Origin: Prorocentrum cordatum
Taxonomy: Eukaryota; Sar; Dinophyceae; Prorocentrales; Prorocentraceae
Direction: 5' to 3'
Assembly (NCBI GenBank): GCA_963575745.1
Contig: CAUYUJ010000147.1
Location: forward strand, 47,501 to 111,500
Length of the DNA: 64,000 bases
Shown: piece by piece, positions 51,736 through 62,689 of the stretch
How positions within the stretch are numbered: the first letter of the stretch is position 1
Layout: each line of letters starts with the position of its first letter
Made by a program: the position numbers and the translations under genes
Notes under the pieces: generated by a model
Told to the model about the DNA's origin: nothing
What the model saw: the letters and a program-made list of their open reading frames with translations, nothing else
The model's database searches: none

Positions 51736-53300
51736 TCAGTGGGCGATCGCTTGGGGGGCTGAGTCGCAGTGGCAGGAGGCCCCCCCTGCCTTGGGAACTT
51801 CAAATCCCTTTCCTTCGCTGCCCGCAATCAAAGACCCCCTGCTATCATCCATAACATCACAACACCCAGTAAGCTTGGCCCCAGTGCGCTGTCCGCCCCT
51901 TCCGACCACAGAGATATCGGCCACCTCGGGCGGGCGCATCGAAGGGGCCTTCCTCGGCTGAAGCTCATGCTTGTGGTGGAACGCAAAGACATGCCCCAGC
52001 TTCCTTTTCGATGGCTCCGAACGGGTCGAGCTCGAGATACAAGGTGGTAGCACCTTTGTGTGAAATATCTGCAGGGGCCGTGTCCGTTGGCAACGAAATG
52101 GCGACTGCTCTCGGGCGCGCGGCCGCGGATCCTGACTGTTTTTTTCACCGGGCGCCGCCGACCTTGACGAGCGATCTCGCGACTCCGTGGCGACGTGAAC
52201 CTGCCCCCCAGGCGTTTCAGAATTTGGCAATCGAGCCGCGTCCTTAGGCGACGAAGGGGCAGGAGCGCGCGAGGAGCGCGCTCCTGCTGGTTCTGGCAAT
52301 ATTTCAGAAGAGACTGACGCGCGATCTGACGCCGCCGCGGCGACGCGAACCTGCCCGGCTAAGCTGGCAGGATTGGCTGCGTGGTAGAGCGGGGCCGCCC
52401 AGAGGGGCGCGCGTCTCCGGCCATTGGCTCCGCAGCAGGACAGCTAGAAGAAAACCGCCCTGGGGCGCGCGCTTCCCAGGCCACTGGCACGGACATGCCA
52501 CCGGCGGACACCTCTAAGGGTGAAGGGGAGCAAAGCCGCCCAGAGGCATGCACCTCTCTGGCCACTGCCTCCGCAACAGAAGGACAGCCATGATCTGGCA
52601 ATCGAGCCGCGCCCTTAGGGGGCGACGAAGCAGGGGCGCTCGAGGAGCGCGCTCCTGCTGGTTCTGACCGTATTTCATAAGGGACTGACATGCGTTCTAA
52701 CGCCGACGTGGCGCCGTGAACCTGCTCGGCTAAGCCGACAGAGTTTAAATGTAGAGAACAGGCAGAGTCCAATGGCGACGATGACGCGACGACGCCCGAG
52801 GAGCACGCCGCCGTTGGCCCCGACTGTTCCTCGGCCCCTGCTGCAGGCCGTCGAGGATCGTCGTCGTCGTACTCCCTCGGAATGGTGGGGGTTGCTCGAT
52901 CCCCAAGCACTTCGCGCATCTCATCCGGAAGCCGCCGCAAGGGCTCGCGAGTGGCTCGAGATGGCTGCTGCCCAAGCGTCACGATCCTCAAGACCAGCCA
53001 ACACTCCATGATACTGCAGAGTGCCGTCCCCCTGGTGGTCGGCACTAACGCCATGCTTCCTTGCGGAGATCCACGGCCAGGTCAGACATCGGACGGCCAT
53101 CGCTGATCACCCGGCGCGCTTCGCGATGCGAGCTGTGTTGCAGGACCTCAACAACATAAGCAACGCGCCAGTCCATCCGGGATTGCTCACCGCCGTCAGC
53201 GCTGGCGAGGTCGGGGATCCAACTGGACATTCGCGAGAGCACCCCATTGAGGAAACGTGTCTCAGCCGTCTCGCGGGGCAACTCGCGCGGAAGATCGCGC
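51736..53300 (-). pseudogene. LINE ORF1-like region with tandem coding repeats
   Basis: Coding-quality segments: NGVLSRMSSWIPDLASADGG, RVAYVVEVLQHSSHREARRV, DGRPMSDLAVDLRKEAW, frame change at 53050, EPLRRLPDEMREVLGDRATP and REYDDDDPRRPAAGAEE. Then repeated PAGARSSSAPASSPPKGAAR and EARAPGRFSSSCPAAEPMAG units (52150-52690), finally FAFHHKHELQPRKAPSMRPP. The ~100-bp repeat unit also fills 53330-54000 in other frames. No nucleic-acid-binding motif recognised. Confidence 0.5.
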
Positions 53301-54160
53301 GTGCCTGCAGGAGGAACATCACCCGCACCAGCCGGAAACTATCGACCACCATGCGGAAAGATAGTCTTACGCGGCCTGGAAGATGCAAGTGCTTCTTGAA
53401 CTTGAAGAGACGAATCTGCACCGTTTCTGTCGGTGATGAATACCGCCGGGGCGCATGTGTCGGAGGCTGCCCCCAATTCCCTGGCGTCCTCCGCGCGGGC
53501 CCTCGGGCTCAAAGCCTGCCCCCTGCCCCCGCCGCTCGACGAAGACGGGGCGCGCGCGCGCCGCCCCGGAGAGCGCGCCTTTTCGGGCCACGGGTGCTGA
53601 AGACGGGATGCGCCATGCCATGGCCCAGAGGAATGCGCATCTCTGGCCGCTGGCCCCGCGGCAAGATTGCGCGTCGAACGCCGCCCTCGGGCGTGCGCTT
53701 CCCGGGCCACTGGCTCGGATAAACCGCCGGCAGACGCCTCTGAGGGCGCGGGAGAGCGAGGGCGCCCAAAGGAATGCGCATCTCTGGCTGGCTCCGCAAC
53801 AAAGCGCAGCCATGAAGCCGCCCTGCGGGGCGCACTTGCCAGGCCGCCGGCTCGGGCAAGAAACTCCCATCGCGCGCCGGCTCCTCGGCTAGGGGCAGAA
53901 ACTCTGCCCCGTCACATGGCCCGGGGGCGGATCGCCCCAGGGGGCGACCGACGACGGCAGGGCGACGGGCTCCGATGTCCTCAGCCTGCTGCAGCTGCGG
54001 CCTCGCCCGAAACAAGAACGTCGGAGAAGTGCGGCGGGGCGCGCCGGCGGAGCTGTCGGATTCTGGCCGCCGCGAAATTGCGGAAGCGCGCCCGCTCGAC
54101 GCGGGCGGACGCGCGCGGCCAATATTTCAATTCATGATATGCCGTGCAATAACAATCTAA
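53300..54160. repeat. ~100-bp degenerate GC-rich repeats upstream of the LINE
   Basis: GGCATGCGCATCTCTGGCC-type words (GAATGCGCATCTCTGGC at 53632 and 53775) recur with GGGCGCGCGCTTCCCRGGCC words (52465, 53690). Related to the repeats inside the LINE ORF1 region. Confidence 0.6.
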
Positions 54161-54560
54161 TAGTCGAGCGACGGGAAGTAAACTGGACTCGAGAGAGCGG
54201 CAACGGAAAGAACAACGAGGCTCGAGCGCCCGAACGCTACGTGCAGCGCGAAGAACACCGTTTGCAATGCAGGCGGGGGCGTCACGGGCAAGACGATTCA
54301 GTGCAAGAATCGTGAGATCTAGTTGGCGGGGGCTGAGGAAGGGTGTCGACTACGGCGAGGCGATCACGCGGGGCGGAGCGGGTGGGGAGACAGGGAGGGC
54401 AGAGAGGGCGGCCTCAGACTTCCTCTGGAATCTGGGAGATCCGGATGACGGCATAACGGGGATCGGCGGCATCGAGTTGTAGTTCGAGATGAGGTGGAAA
54501 ATGGGCGAGCTGAGGTAGACGGGATTCCTCTTCCAACCGAGGGCCGTATCACCAGTATCT
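54161..54560. other. spacer, nothing identified
   Basis: Between two LINEs. No protein-like frame. Confidence 0.4.
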
Positions 54561-54624
54561 TCGCATTCGGGTGCGGTTTGGGCTTGAAAGAAAGCGGCGG
54601 ACGTGACGGCAGTGCGACGCGTGG

Positions 54625-56317
54625 CTACTCGAGCAGCATAGGGGGGCCCCAGTTGTTGAGATTATGCAAGATGCCTTGGGGGATAGAAATGCTGGGGGCG
54701 TTCGTCGCGCGCCGTTGAGCTTTGCGAACGGCCGCGAACGCTTGCTTGGTGGGCGTGCGAAGCTGCGCGACGCGCGAGAGGACAAAGAAGGACAGGAGGT
54801 TGAAGCAACCAAGGGACTTGCAAAGCCCCGGCCAGAGGCTCTGTACATCGTGGGCTCTGGAAGCGCACTTGGTCGGGGACCGGGGGGGGCGGCCAGGAAA
54901 CCCCGTCTTTCCCAAGGGTAATCCCAAGACGCTTTCCACGAACCTCGAAGGGCAGCTCATCGGGGCAGACGCCGATGGCGCCCGTGAGGAACTTGCAGCG
55001 CGAAGCGCTGAGTGGCCCAAGCGGGCCAAGATGGGACTTCCTCGCATGGGCGCGAAGTCCCGCGGCAGAACCTGCAACCTTCCAGGCCGGCAGAAGGTCT
55101 TAAACATCTGGAAGACGTCGGCAGAGGCCGCGCCGGCGTCGACGGCCAACGTTGTCAACTAGCTCAAATCTCGGGGCACCCTGGTCAGCGCGTGCCCGAG
55201 CGGGAAATAATGCCGGCGAGGGGGCGTCCTTGTTTGATCCCATGGGGGGCCAGGAACGAGTGCCCCTGGGGGCCTCAGAAGTTGACATCGATCGCGACAT
55301 TGGCGCACAGGGCCTGGATGCACCGCAGCGTGAAAGACTGGGGCCCCATGCATGCCAGGACCCAACATATCATGAGGAGTGCGGCAGGCCAGGGAAGGCC
55401 AGCCGAACGTCGCAATAGAGCATGCCAGCGCGTTCGTGACCAAGCTGAGCACGCCGCGAGGGCAGCGCGAGTGTCGAGGTCGATGCTGTTTCTGTTCATG
55501 TAACGGCCTGGGATACAGCCCGTCTGGTTGGCTAGGACTGTTTGGGGTGGGGATCCGAGAGAGCGTTTTGTTGATGGCGAGCGAGACGAGCTTGTTATCG
55601 GCGTTGGGCTTGCGTGTCATCTGTGCGTTCGCGTCATCTGGGTCATTGCCCATGGCGTTGAAAAACGGCCACGCCCCGGTTGAATACCTCGGGGTGGCCG
55701 TCCTGCTCGAGCAGGACGGAGTAGAGACGGCGCCGAGAGTCGACGACTGCTACCCCCCCTCTTGCGCAACAAGCGCACGGGGCGCCGTCGGGCCCAACGC
55801 GCGAACCCCCAATCCGAGAGACCAACTTTTCAAATTCGGGGCGCCCCTGTTTCCAAAACGCCAAGTCGGGGCAGGGCTGGGCGAAATCTCTAAGCGGTAG
55901 TCGGCCCTCGTGAGAACCTGGGCTGCCGCGGTGCACTTTGCCCCAGAGGGGGGGGAGATACGAAGCGACCTGCTCTGGCTCGGCGATGGCCTTGCCAGCC
56001 GGGTCGGAGCTTCTTGCGCGTGCTGGTCCGAGACGGGCTGTTGCCCAACGCCCTTCAAGTGCTGCTGGATGTGCTCGAGCTTCAGCGCGTTGCGGCGGGG
56101 GCGAAAACCTCGCGCGCCCAACCGCGCGCCAGGGCGCGGGCGCAACAACTTGGCGAGGGGCGGGCAGGCGAGCGGGGCCTCGTCGATAGGCCAGCGCTGG
56201 CCGCGCAGGGCGCCGCGAAGATAGGACAAGGACCATCTTTTCCTCGAGGGACTTGTTGGCGTGCTCAACGCTGCATTGGAGAACGTTCTTACTGGCCTGA
56301 ACGGGGGCATCTATCAT
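54625..56317 (-). pseudogene. LINE reverse transcriptase
   Basis: Fingers: PEFEKLVSRIGGSRVGPDGAP (split PEFEKLVSRIGG, SRVGPDGAP; 55830-55775), YSVLLEQDGHPEVFNRGVAV. Motif A region: SIDLDTRAALAACSA (55490-55445). Motif B region is degenerate (MGSNKDAPSPALFP, 55250-55205). Motif C: TLAVDAGAASADVFQMFKTF (55150-55095), with VDA where DD is expected. Thumb: GLCKSLGCFNLLSFFVLSRV, AQLRTPTKQAFAAVRKAQRR, SISIPQGILHNLNNWGPP (54850-54630). At least three frames are needed. Confidence 0.7.
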
Positions 56318-56675
56318 CTGGGAGCGTTAGACGAAGGGGTCGGTGTCGAGTGGGCCGACGATATCTATGAGCTGCTGCGCGTGCCAGGAGGGGACCCTGA
56401 AACCCATCTTGCCACCGGGAGATAAAGCGAGACATGCCGGAGCGTGGCCTGGGAGGTAGCCGACTTTGGAGATCGGGGCAAGGGCGAGGGACTTGGGGTG
56501 GAATTCGAGGAGAACGGGGCCGCGTATGTTGGTGCATATGACATCGATGGGACTCATACTCGCGACCTTCTGGGCGCCCTCAATCTCCTGCGCGGCGCGG
56601 CGCGTCGAGAAAGCCTGCTCCGCCTCGCAGACCGCCGACGTCCAGCGAGGAAAAGACGGCGGCGCCGTTGCTCGA

Positions 56676-57176
56676 CTAATTCACCGCCCCACTGGCGCGG
56701 AATGAGCCTCCCCCCAGGCTCGGAAAGTTGAAGTCCCCGAGCACGGAGCCAGTGCTTGAAGTGAGCTCGCAACGCAGGGCGGAGACATATGGGAACGCCT
56801 CCGCCAACCTTATCTCCGAAGAAGGACCCACTCCCCCAAGAGTCGATGACCTCTGAATATTCAGAAGCGAACTTTTGGCCTCCTGGATGAGCGCGATTTG
56901 GCACTTCTGAATGTATGATAGTAGATGTGATAACAGATTTTTGATGGTATCCAGGCACGACGTGAGTCCTCCAAGGAGTGGTCGAGCGTTCCAAGACACA
57001 AGACTGAAATGGGTGATGCATCTGTATGGAGACTGACTGGGCCCGGGAGCCAGGGATGGGTCGGAAGCGCTGGGGGCCAGCCGCGAACGGAAGCCTGGAA
57101 GTTTCACGAGACGAAGAGGACCCAGACGAGGTGGAAGCCCCAGAAGACGAGCCGAACGTACAGGAAATACGATCAT
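56676..57176 (-). pseudogene. LINE EEP/AP-type endonuclease with internal deletion
   Basis: Reads THFSLVSWNARPLLGG (WN motif, 56980-57000), KCQIALIQEAKSSLLN (QE motif, 56874-56885), EAFPYVSALRCELTSSTGSV then LGDFNFPSLG (GDFN at 56724-56738). The QE-to-GDFN distance is far shorter than in intact EEP domains, so the middle is deleted, and the C-terminal SDH region is not seen. Confidence 0.65.
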
Positions 57177-57259
57177 GCGTGCACGAGCGGTATGGGATCT
57201 TCATGCCTGGCGAAGCCGACAGTGCAATCTCATCTATGCTGATCAGCATGTGAAACCCC

Positions 57260-58250
57260 TAGCTGCTCCTCGCGGCGCCGATGATGGCAGCGGCCTGCTC
57301 GGGGGAAATGCCAATTTGCACAACTTCGATGAAACAAATCTCGAACTGCCCGAAATCGCCCTCCTTCATGTGGAGAGCTCGTGGATGACGTCGCTGGCTG
57401 CGATGGACAGGATGCCGCGGAAGCCGCTGACGCCAAAATTGTACTGGAGGTCGTTTCATGAGCCGACTTGCCGAAGACGCTGACTGACTGCTTGCCACTC
57501 ATTGCCGAAGACCTGGTTCTTCTGGCGGACAGAAGTTGGGGGCGTCTTTCCTGCAGCGGACCATACATTGGTGTTGGCGGCGGAGTCGACCCAGATGATG
57601 CCGCACGCGCGGCCGTGGTCGACGAACGCGGTGGCGTCGAAAAATCACTCGAACGAGATCGAGTAGCTCTTGGCGGGGTTGTGCGCCTCGATGGTGATGC
57701 GCATTGCGCGGATATGGGATGGCAAGAGCGTGAAGAGGTTGCGGCTGTGAGCTTCCATGGTCGTTGCCAGCACGGGGCGAATGAGGCCGCCGATCCAGAC
57801 CTTGCACGTGTCGTGCTCCTCCCTTGGCCGCGTCTGAACACTGCTGGGTGGGGCGGAAAGCCTGCGCTTCGTCGCGGGAGGCCCATCACACGAGCTGGAA
57901 ATTGATGCTGCCGAAGATCCTGCCGTCGACTCGACTGCTGCCATGCGCTTCTCCATGCCTGTGCGGGGAGGACTGCCAACGCGCCAGCTTCGAAGGACAG
58001 ACCCATGTTACTCTTAAGCTGCGCGAGCCTGGAGTTGATCTTCTGCATGGCTGAGTCCTGGGCTGAGTGTCTCACGTACTGCCCGGAGGCTCGGGGGCGC
58101 GGTCTCGATGCTGGACAAGCGACTCGTGATGCCGCCAAGTTGCTCGAGTGTCTGCTGGATGCCGTCGCCGACCGCCGCCATGGCAGGAGACTGGTGAGAA
58201 AAGAGGAAATGCCCGCCCGAGCTTGACAGTGGACGTCGCTCTTTCAAGAA
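57260..58250 (-). pseudogene. LINE ORF1-like protein
   Basis: Reads GRAFPLFSPVSCH region, then QKINSRLAQLKSNMGLSFEA, SSCDGPPATKRRLSAPPSSV, DTCKVWIGGLIRPVLATTME, AHSRNLFTLLPSHIRAMRIT, NPAKSYSISFE, stop, FFDATAFVDHGRACGIIWVD and SVSVFGKSAHE. The VWIGG...L-x-S-x...AKSYSI-F pattern resembles an RRM-like nucleic-acid-binding fold, as in other LINE ORF1 proteins; that is inference. Stop at ~57652 and frame changes near 57550. Confidence 0.5.
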
Positions 58251-58284
58251 GAGCTGCCGCGCTCAAATGGGGTCTGTCCTCACG

Positions 58285-58299
58285 TTGAGCCAAAATGGC
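58285..58299 (-). other. spliced-leader relic at LINE 5' end
   Basis: Minus strand GCCATTTTGGCTCAA is identical to 15 consecutive bases of the dinoflagellate SL; the base after it is C where the SL has G. The first bases of the SL are replaced by a (GGA)n tract. It lies about 40 bases upstream of the LINE ORF1 region and in the same orientation. Confidence 0.75.
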
Positions 58300-58353
58300 A
58301 GAGGAGGAGGAGGAGGAGGAGGAGGAGGAGGAGGAGGAGGAGGAGGAGGAGGA
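58300..58353. repeat. (GGA)n microsatellite
   Basis: Near-perfect (GGA)17-18 abutting the SL relic. Confidence 0.95.
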
Positions 58354-59070
58354 GAGTCAGCATGATCACGGGGCGGAGGCGGGGAAAAAGAGGACGGCAA
58401 CGGCGAGACATGAATCGGGTCCAAATCTGTTGCCCTCGCGGCGACAGCGGAATTCCGAGAGACGGAGGCCAAGTACCGGTCCTGAACCGAGGCCACCGCT
58501 GCGCAGCGGGAGCGCCACTTTAAGGACCAAGGACGTTTCCTTTGGGTAGCATCTCCCTAAGCCAGGTTCATAGAGCAGTGTACAACCAACATGACAACGA
58601 ATGCAATGAATAAAACGAATGCGCACTCAGGACTATGAACCAAGAAAGCCTCGTGCGATGACGCTTTGACGCTGTGCCGCACCAGCATGCTTTGTCGACC
58701 GAAGACGCTCCGAGGCAATCTCCTGTCAGTCTCTTGGCATCCGATGCGCAAGGTCAACAAGGCACGGAAAGGGGCGGGTCAACGGCAGGAGAGCGGGCCC
58801 TCGTCCTCGCCCTGCTTGAGGAGGGCCAGTGGAGACCACCGCGGTGAGACAACGGCGGCCCAGATCCGTTCAAAATCGGTCCCCGGAGCCCTTCCGATGC
58901 CCAGAAGCACGAGTTTTCCCGGCTGCGTCCCTTGTCTCGCCTGGCCTTCCTCCGACCGTAGTCTCCTCTCATCCTCCTCCTGGATCTGTCCTGTCCCCAC
59001 TTCCCCCCAGAGATACCCAAATTAGAGGCCTCCCAGATGGGGTCCGAGTAGAATAGGGTCGGAGGATCGC
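58354..59070. other. spacer, nothing identified
   Basis: No protein-like frame with splice signals. 58600-58780 has modest minus-strand openness only. Confidence 0.4.
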
Positions 59071-59215
59071 GCCGCATCGCCGATGCATCGGTGATGCATC
59101 GGCGGCTTTATCGGCGACGTCGGCCATGCATCGGCGACGTCGACCTGGAGAAATCGGGCTCCACATTGATCCGCATCGCCGATGCATCGGCGATGCGACG
59201 CGAACCTCCAACCCC
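59071..59215. repeat. GCATCGGCGATGC-type palindromic repeat
   Basis: Self-complementary words GATGCATCGGCGATGC and CATCGGCGACGTCG recur about eight times, recalling the GATGCATC array at 4186-4292. Confidence 0.8.
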
Positions 59216-59585
59216 ATCTACTCGGACCCCATCCAAGAAGCCACCGTGGCGCCTGGGCACGGAGTGGGCGTGTCCTCAGGTCCTGGGACCAATCCTCTCA
59301 GCCTCAATCCTCACTCCTGAGGGGTCTTCAAGGGGCCCGGACCCCTCGCTTTCAAATCTTGTTGGGTTTGGCGCGTCGTCTCGCGTGACTTCGTCGGGCC
59401 CAAGAGGGCCCGAACCCACAACCCAGGCACGGTGGCGGGCTGAGTCGAAAGCCACTACGGGGCGCAAGAGCGGAGAGGGCAATCCGCTCCTGCTCATGTG
59501 GCGGAGGGCACGGTTCATCATCGTGCGCTGCTGATCCAGAGGCAGCGGGCCTCCGAGAGGGCACGACACGAGCGCGGGCTTGGAG
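59216..59585. other. spacer, nothing identified
   Basis: GGGCCCGGACCCC/GGGCCCAAGAGGGCCC words; no supported gene. Confidence 0.4.
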
Positions 59586-60160
59586 AAGGAGGGGATGAGG
59601 AAGAAGAAGAAGAAGAAGAGACGAGGGAGAGAGGGGGAGGAGAGTAGAGAAGAATAGAGAGAGGGAGAGAGTTGGATAGATGTGTCTATATCTACATATG
59701 TATATCATATAAATATATGTAGAGAGAGAGAGAGAGAGGAGAGAGAAAGAGAGAGTAAGCGAGTGAGAGAGAGGGGGGGGGGGGGGCGAAACACGGGGGA
59801 GAGGAAGAAGAGAGACGAGATGTAGAGTAGATGCATAGATAGGGGAGGAAGGAAGGGAGGGAGGGGGGAGGGAGAAGGCAACTGCGGACAGGCGGAAGCA
59901 CAACACACACACAACGAGTAAGGGAGGGAGGGGGATGAAAGCGGGAAGGAAGGAAGGAAGGAAGGAAGGAAGGAAGGAAGGAGGGGAGGCTAAGGTACGG
60001 GAAGGAATTTGATTATGATAGGAGGGATCGGAGGGGAGGGGAGCCAGGGGAGAGGAGAGAAAGACAGGCGACGGGCCAACGGGAAGGGTTGGGAGGGGAA
60101 GGGAAGGGACAAGGGAGGTCGGGATCCAAGGAAGGGCTGCTAATGGCGGGCGGGGAAGGG
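59586..60160. repeat. purine-rich microsatellites
   Basis: (AGA)n at 59600-59620, (TA)-rich 59690-59720, (GA)n 59720-59775, G-run 59775-59786, (GGGA)n 59845-59880, (GGAA)n 59945-59980, then GGGAAGG-rich DNA. Confidence 0.85.
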
Positions 60161-60275
60161 TGATAGCGCGGGAAGCAGGACACCATGACTCGGCAACTCA
60201 AATTGAAACCCCTCATCCTTCCCAACCCTCCTCCTCTTCCTCCTCCTTCCCTCCCTCACTTACGTCCGACTACCT

Positions 60276-60431
60276 ACCAAACCACCCCAACCCAACCCGA
60301 AGACCCAAATGTCGGGTTCGGGGGGAGGGTCCAGGCTCCACATGTATTTTCCTCAATTTTCCCCGACGCGCTCCCGCCCCCGGGAATGGAGGGCACATTG
60401 GGGCCTTCGGGTTGGGTTGGGGTGGTTTGGT
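60276..60431. repeat. 156-bp foldback with 37-bp arms
   Basis: Left arm 60276-60312 (ACCAAACCACCCCAACCCAA...) and right arm 60395-60431 are inverted repeats with about three mismatches, enclosing 82 bp. Flanking DNA is CTCC-rich. Possible small non-autonomous element. Confidence 0.75.
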
Positions 60432-60689
60432 GGGTGGTGCATGTCCGCTTCAACTTTCCTCTGTCCCTCTGGGAATCTATCCCCTCCCTCCATCGTGCTC
60501 CTGTTCCGACTACTGCTGCTGCCCCTCCTCCTACATCGTCCTGCTCCCGCCCTTGTTCCTCCTTCCCCTCGTCTTCCTCATCCTCGTGCTCCTGCTCCTG
60601 CCTCTTGCCTCTTGCCTCCGCCTCCTCCGCATCCTCGTCCTCCTGCCTCTGTCTGCCTGTGGGGAACAGAAGACGCAATACTAACACCG

Positions 60690-61085
60690 TTCAGGCTCCT
60701 TGCTCGGAGGCGTGCCTGGCCGCGCCCCTGCCTCTCGGCGGCGTGCCGAGCGGGAAGTGGGACGGGCTCGGAGGAGGCCCGGGAAGCTCCTCAGATGGCC
60801 GGAGGCCCTTTGAGCCCTTCGAGAAGTCCTCGGTGGCCTCGGAGAGAGGCTCCGAGAGCTCCCCAGAAGGCCAGGAGCCCTCTGAACTTCCTGAGAAGTC
60901 CCGTGGCCTCGGAGAAGGCTCGGAAAGCCCCTCCGATGGCCAGAGGCCTTCAGAGCTTTCCGAGAAGCCCGCTGTGGCTCCGGAGAGAGGCTCCGAGAGC
61001 TCCTCCAGAGGCCAGAGGCCCTCTGAGCCGTCCGAGAAGCCCTCTGCGGCTTCGGAGAAGGCTCAGAAAGCCTTTCCCCTCTTCG
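60690..61085. repeat. ~70-bp tandem repeat (GGCTCCGAGAGC...)
   Basis: Units start near 60848, 60917, 60989 and 61060. Each contains GGCTCSGARAGC, TGGCCAGAGGCC and CCGAGAAG. Spacing near 72 bp keeps plus frame GSESSPEGQEPSELPEK open, and the other strand too; coding is possible but not supported. Related degenerate copies lie at 19300-19500 and 61650-61680. Confidence 0.8.
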
Positions 61086-61099
61086 CGGCGGGGGAAGGC

Positions 61100-61560
61100 G
61101 GGGGGGAGGGAGGGGGAGGGAAATAGAACTGGAAATGGTGAGTTCGCGAAGCGAAAGAGTTAATTCAGGATAGGTGCGTCGTCTGGCTCGTTGCTCCGAC
61201 AAAGAGAGGACCTTTGGCGCCAGAGACCACCTCCAATCATGTTCAAATGTTCAATGCGTGTCTTATTACGCTGTTTCGTGCAAGGCTTCCCTATGTTCCT
61301 GACCTGTTGGGAGGCGAAATAGCCACTTGATATACAGAACCAGAGATCAAGTGTGCTATGATATCTGAGATCGTGTGTGGGGGGTGCAGCCACCCCCACG
61401 CACAGTGGACATTGAAACCCTTAAGGACCCCTTTTGACACACCCTCTAAAGACACAAGCTGAAAACAAAACGAACTAAGCGATTTAATCAATTGTTTCTT
61501 GGATGCGGACCCGTGATAAACATAGCAAGAACGGCCATCTTCATGCAACGTAGGGAGGGG
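61100..61560. other. AT-richer spacer, nothing identified
   Basis: No convincing frame. A hairpin GGGGGTGCAGCCACCCCC lies near 61381-61398. Confidence 0.4.
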
Positions 61561-61565
61561 AGGAA

Positions 61566-61637
61566 TGGAGGAGGAGGAGGATGAGGAGGAGGATGAGGAG
61601 GAGGATGAGGAGGAGGAGGAGGAGGAGGAGGAGAAGA
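61566..61637. repeat. (GGA/GAT)n microsatellite
   Basis: Alternating GGAGGA and GAGGAT triplets. Confidence 0.9.
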
Positions 61638-61819
61638 AGCTTTTCGTGGTTTCGGAGAAGGCTCCGCAAGCTCTCCTCGGGCTTCTGAGGAGGCGGGCCT
61701 TCCCCCCCCTGGCCGCGCCGCCGGACCTCCCCCGGCCAGGCGGGGCGGCGGTTGGCCTAGGATGCCGCGCGCGGAGTCTGTTCCCGCCGACGCATCCTCC
61801 AGGGCGACGAGATACCTAC

Positions 61820-62001
61820 GCGGCAGGTTCGTGCCGTGCCGACTCGGGCGCCGGTCTTTGACACCGCGGGGATCGTTCCACCTCGAACGATCGGCCGTTT
61901 CCGAAACGTCAAATCGTTCAGCATCGGCCGGTTCTGGGTCGCCGGCACGTGGAGCGCCGGCGGCGGGGTCGCCGCCGGTCGACACGGCGCGAACCTGCCG
62001 C
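61820..62001. mobile_element. short non-autonomous TIR transposon (MITE-like), copy 2
   Basis: 182 bp with terminal inverted repeats GCGGCAGGTTCGTGCCGTGC... and ...GGCGCGAACCTGCCGC. The interior repeats the order of copy 1: ATCGTTCCACCTCGAACGAT palindrome, GGCCGTTTCCGAAACGTC, TTCTGGGTCGCCGGC, GGCGGGGTCGCCGCCGGTCG. Overall similar to 21023-21205 but clearly diverged, so these are separate old insertions. Confidence 0.8.
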
Positions 62002-62009
62002 ACACATCC

Positions 62010-62185
62010 ACCCGGGCCCAGGAGCGGTGTCTGCGGCCTCCTGGCCTGGCCAGGCATGCATATGAAGCCCGCTCCTGAGCACGGGGTGGGCCAGGCCTCG
62101 GGCGGTGGCGTGCAGGCATCTCGCCACCCGCCGTCCTCGGAGGTCGCGCCCCCGCTCAGGAACTTCGAGCCCTGGATCACGATGC
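62010..62185 (-). CDS. candidate exon, unrecognised
   Basis: The minus strand reads RRIVIQGSKFLSGGATSEDG, GWRDACTPPPEAWPTPCSGA, GFICMPGQARRPQTPLLGPG. It is protein-like and distinct from flanking C/G-runs. It may join the island at 62275-62450 across a G-run. The transposon at 61820-62001 lies just downstream. Confidence 0.4.
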
Positions 62186-62274
62186 GGCGGCCCGCCTGCC
62201 CCCCCCCCCCCCCGGGGCGGCGGGCGGGGGCGCTCGGCTCTCAAGCGCAGGCGGGGGCATCGGGCTGGCGGCGT

Positions 62275-62450
62275 GCGTGGCGCGCTGGGCCCCCCCGTCC
62301 GCTGTGTTCGGGCGGGTGGCACGGTGGGAGCTCGACCACAAGGTCTTCCATCGTAGAACTGTCGAAACCCAAGAAACCCAGGGCACCCTGGAGGCAAGCA
62401 GGGTGTTTCTTGGCAAGGGCTTCCACTGCATTGGGGGGTGGCCCAATTGG
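62275..62450 (-). CDS. candidate exon, unrecognised
   Basis: Reads NAVEALAKKHPACLQGALGF, LGFDSSTMEDLVVELPPCHP, PEHSGRGG. Composition is that of a real protein. Upstream is low-complexity GGG/CCC DNA. Could be the exon before 62010-62185. Confidence 0.4.
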
Positions 62451-62689
62451 GGGGTGGAGAGAAGGGCCACACATGAGCCCTTTCGGGCCCCTGTTGGCTC
62501 GAAAAGGGGCTCCCAAGGGCGCCTTCAAGGCCCCTTTTTCTTCACCCCCCATGTGGGTCACCCCTCCATTGCCACCCGCCCGAATTGTCCTGCCCCTGCA
62601 GCTCCCCCGTCTTCGCCGCCACCCCTCGGCTTACAGCCTCGGTTGAGCTCGCCGGTCCGCCCCGCGTGACGCGCTGGCCCCCTCCAGGC

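Larger units (their letters stand above)
45716..53300 (-). mobile_element. LINE encoding endonuclease, RT and RNase H, degraded
   Basis: Minus strand order: ORF1-like region 53300-51740, EEP/AP-type endonuclease 51714-51000, reverse transcriptase 50737-48721, C-rich insertion 48715-47295, RNase H region 47290-45716. The domain order is that of an endonuclease-RT-RNase H non-LTR element. Stops, frame changes and changed catalytic residues (FIDG at motif C) show it is inactive. Confidence 0.7.
54560..58299 (-). mobile_element. LINE with ORF1, endonuclease and RT; SL relic at 5' end
   Basis: Minus strand order: SL relic 58299-58285, ORF1-like protein 58250-57260, EEP endonuclease 57176-56676, reverse transcriptase 56317-54625. 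Frame changes, an internal deletion in the endonuclease and degenerate catalytic motifs show inactivity. The SL relic at the 5' end indicates that the RNA that gave rise to this copy had been trans-spliced, and that this copy is nearly full length. Confidence 0.75.

Noticed and set aside
53455-53892. Plus-strand Arg/Ala-rich frame
   Set aside because: Overlaps the ~100-bp degenerate repeats; no coding character.
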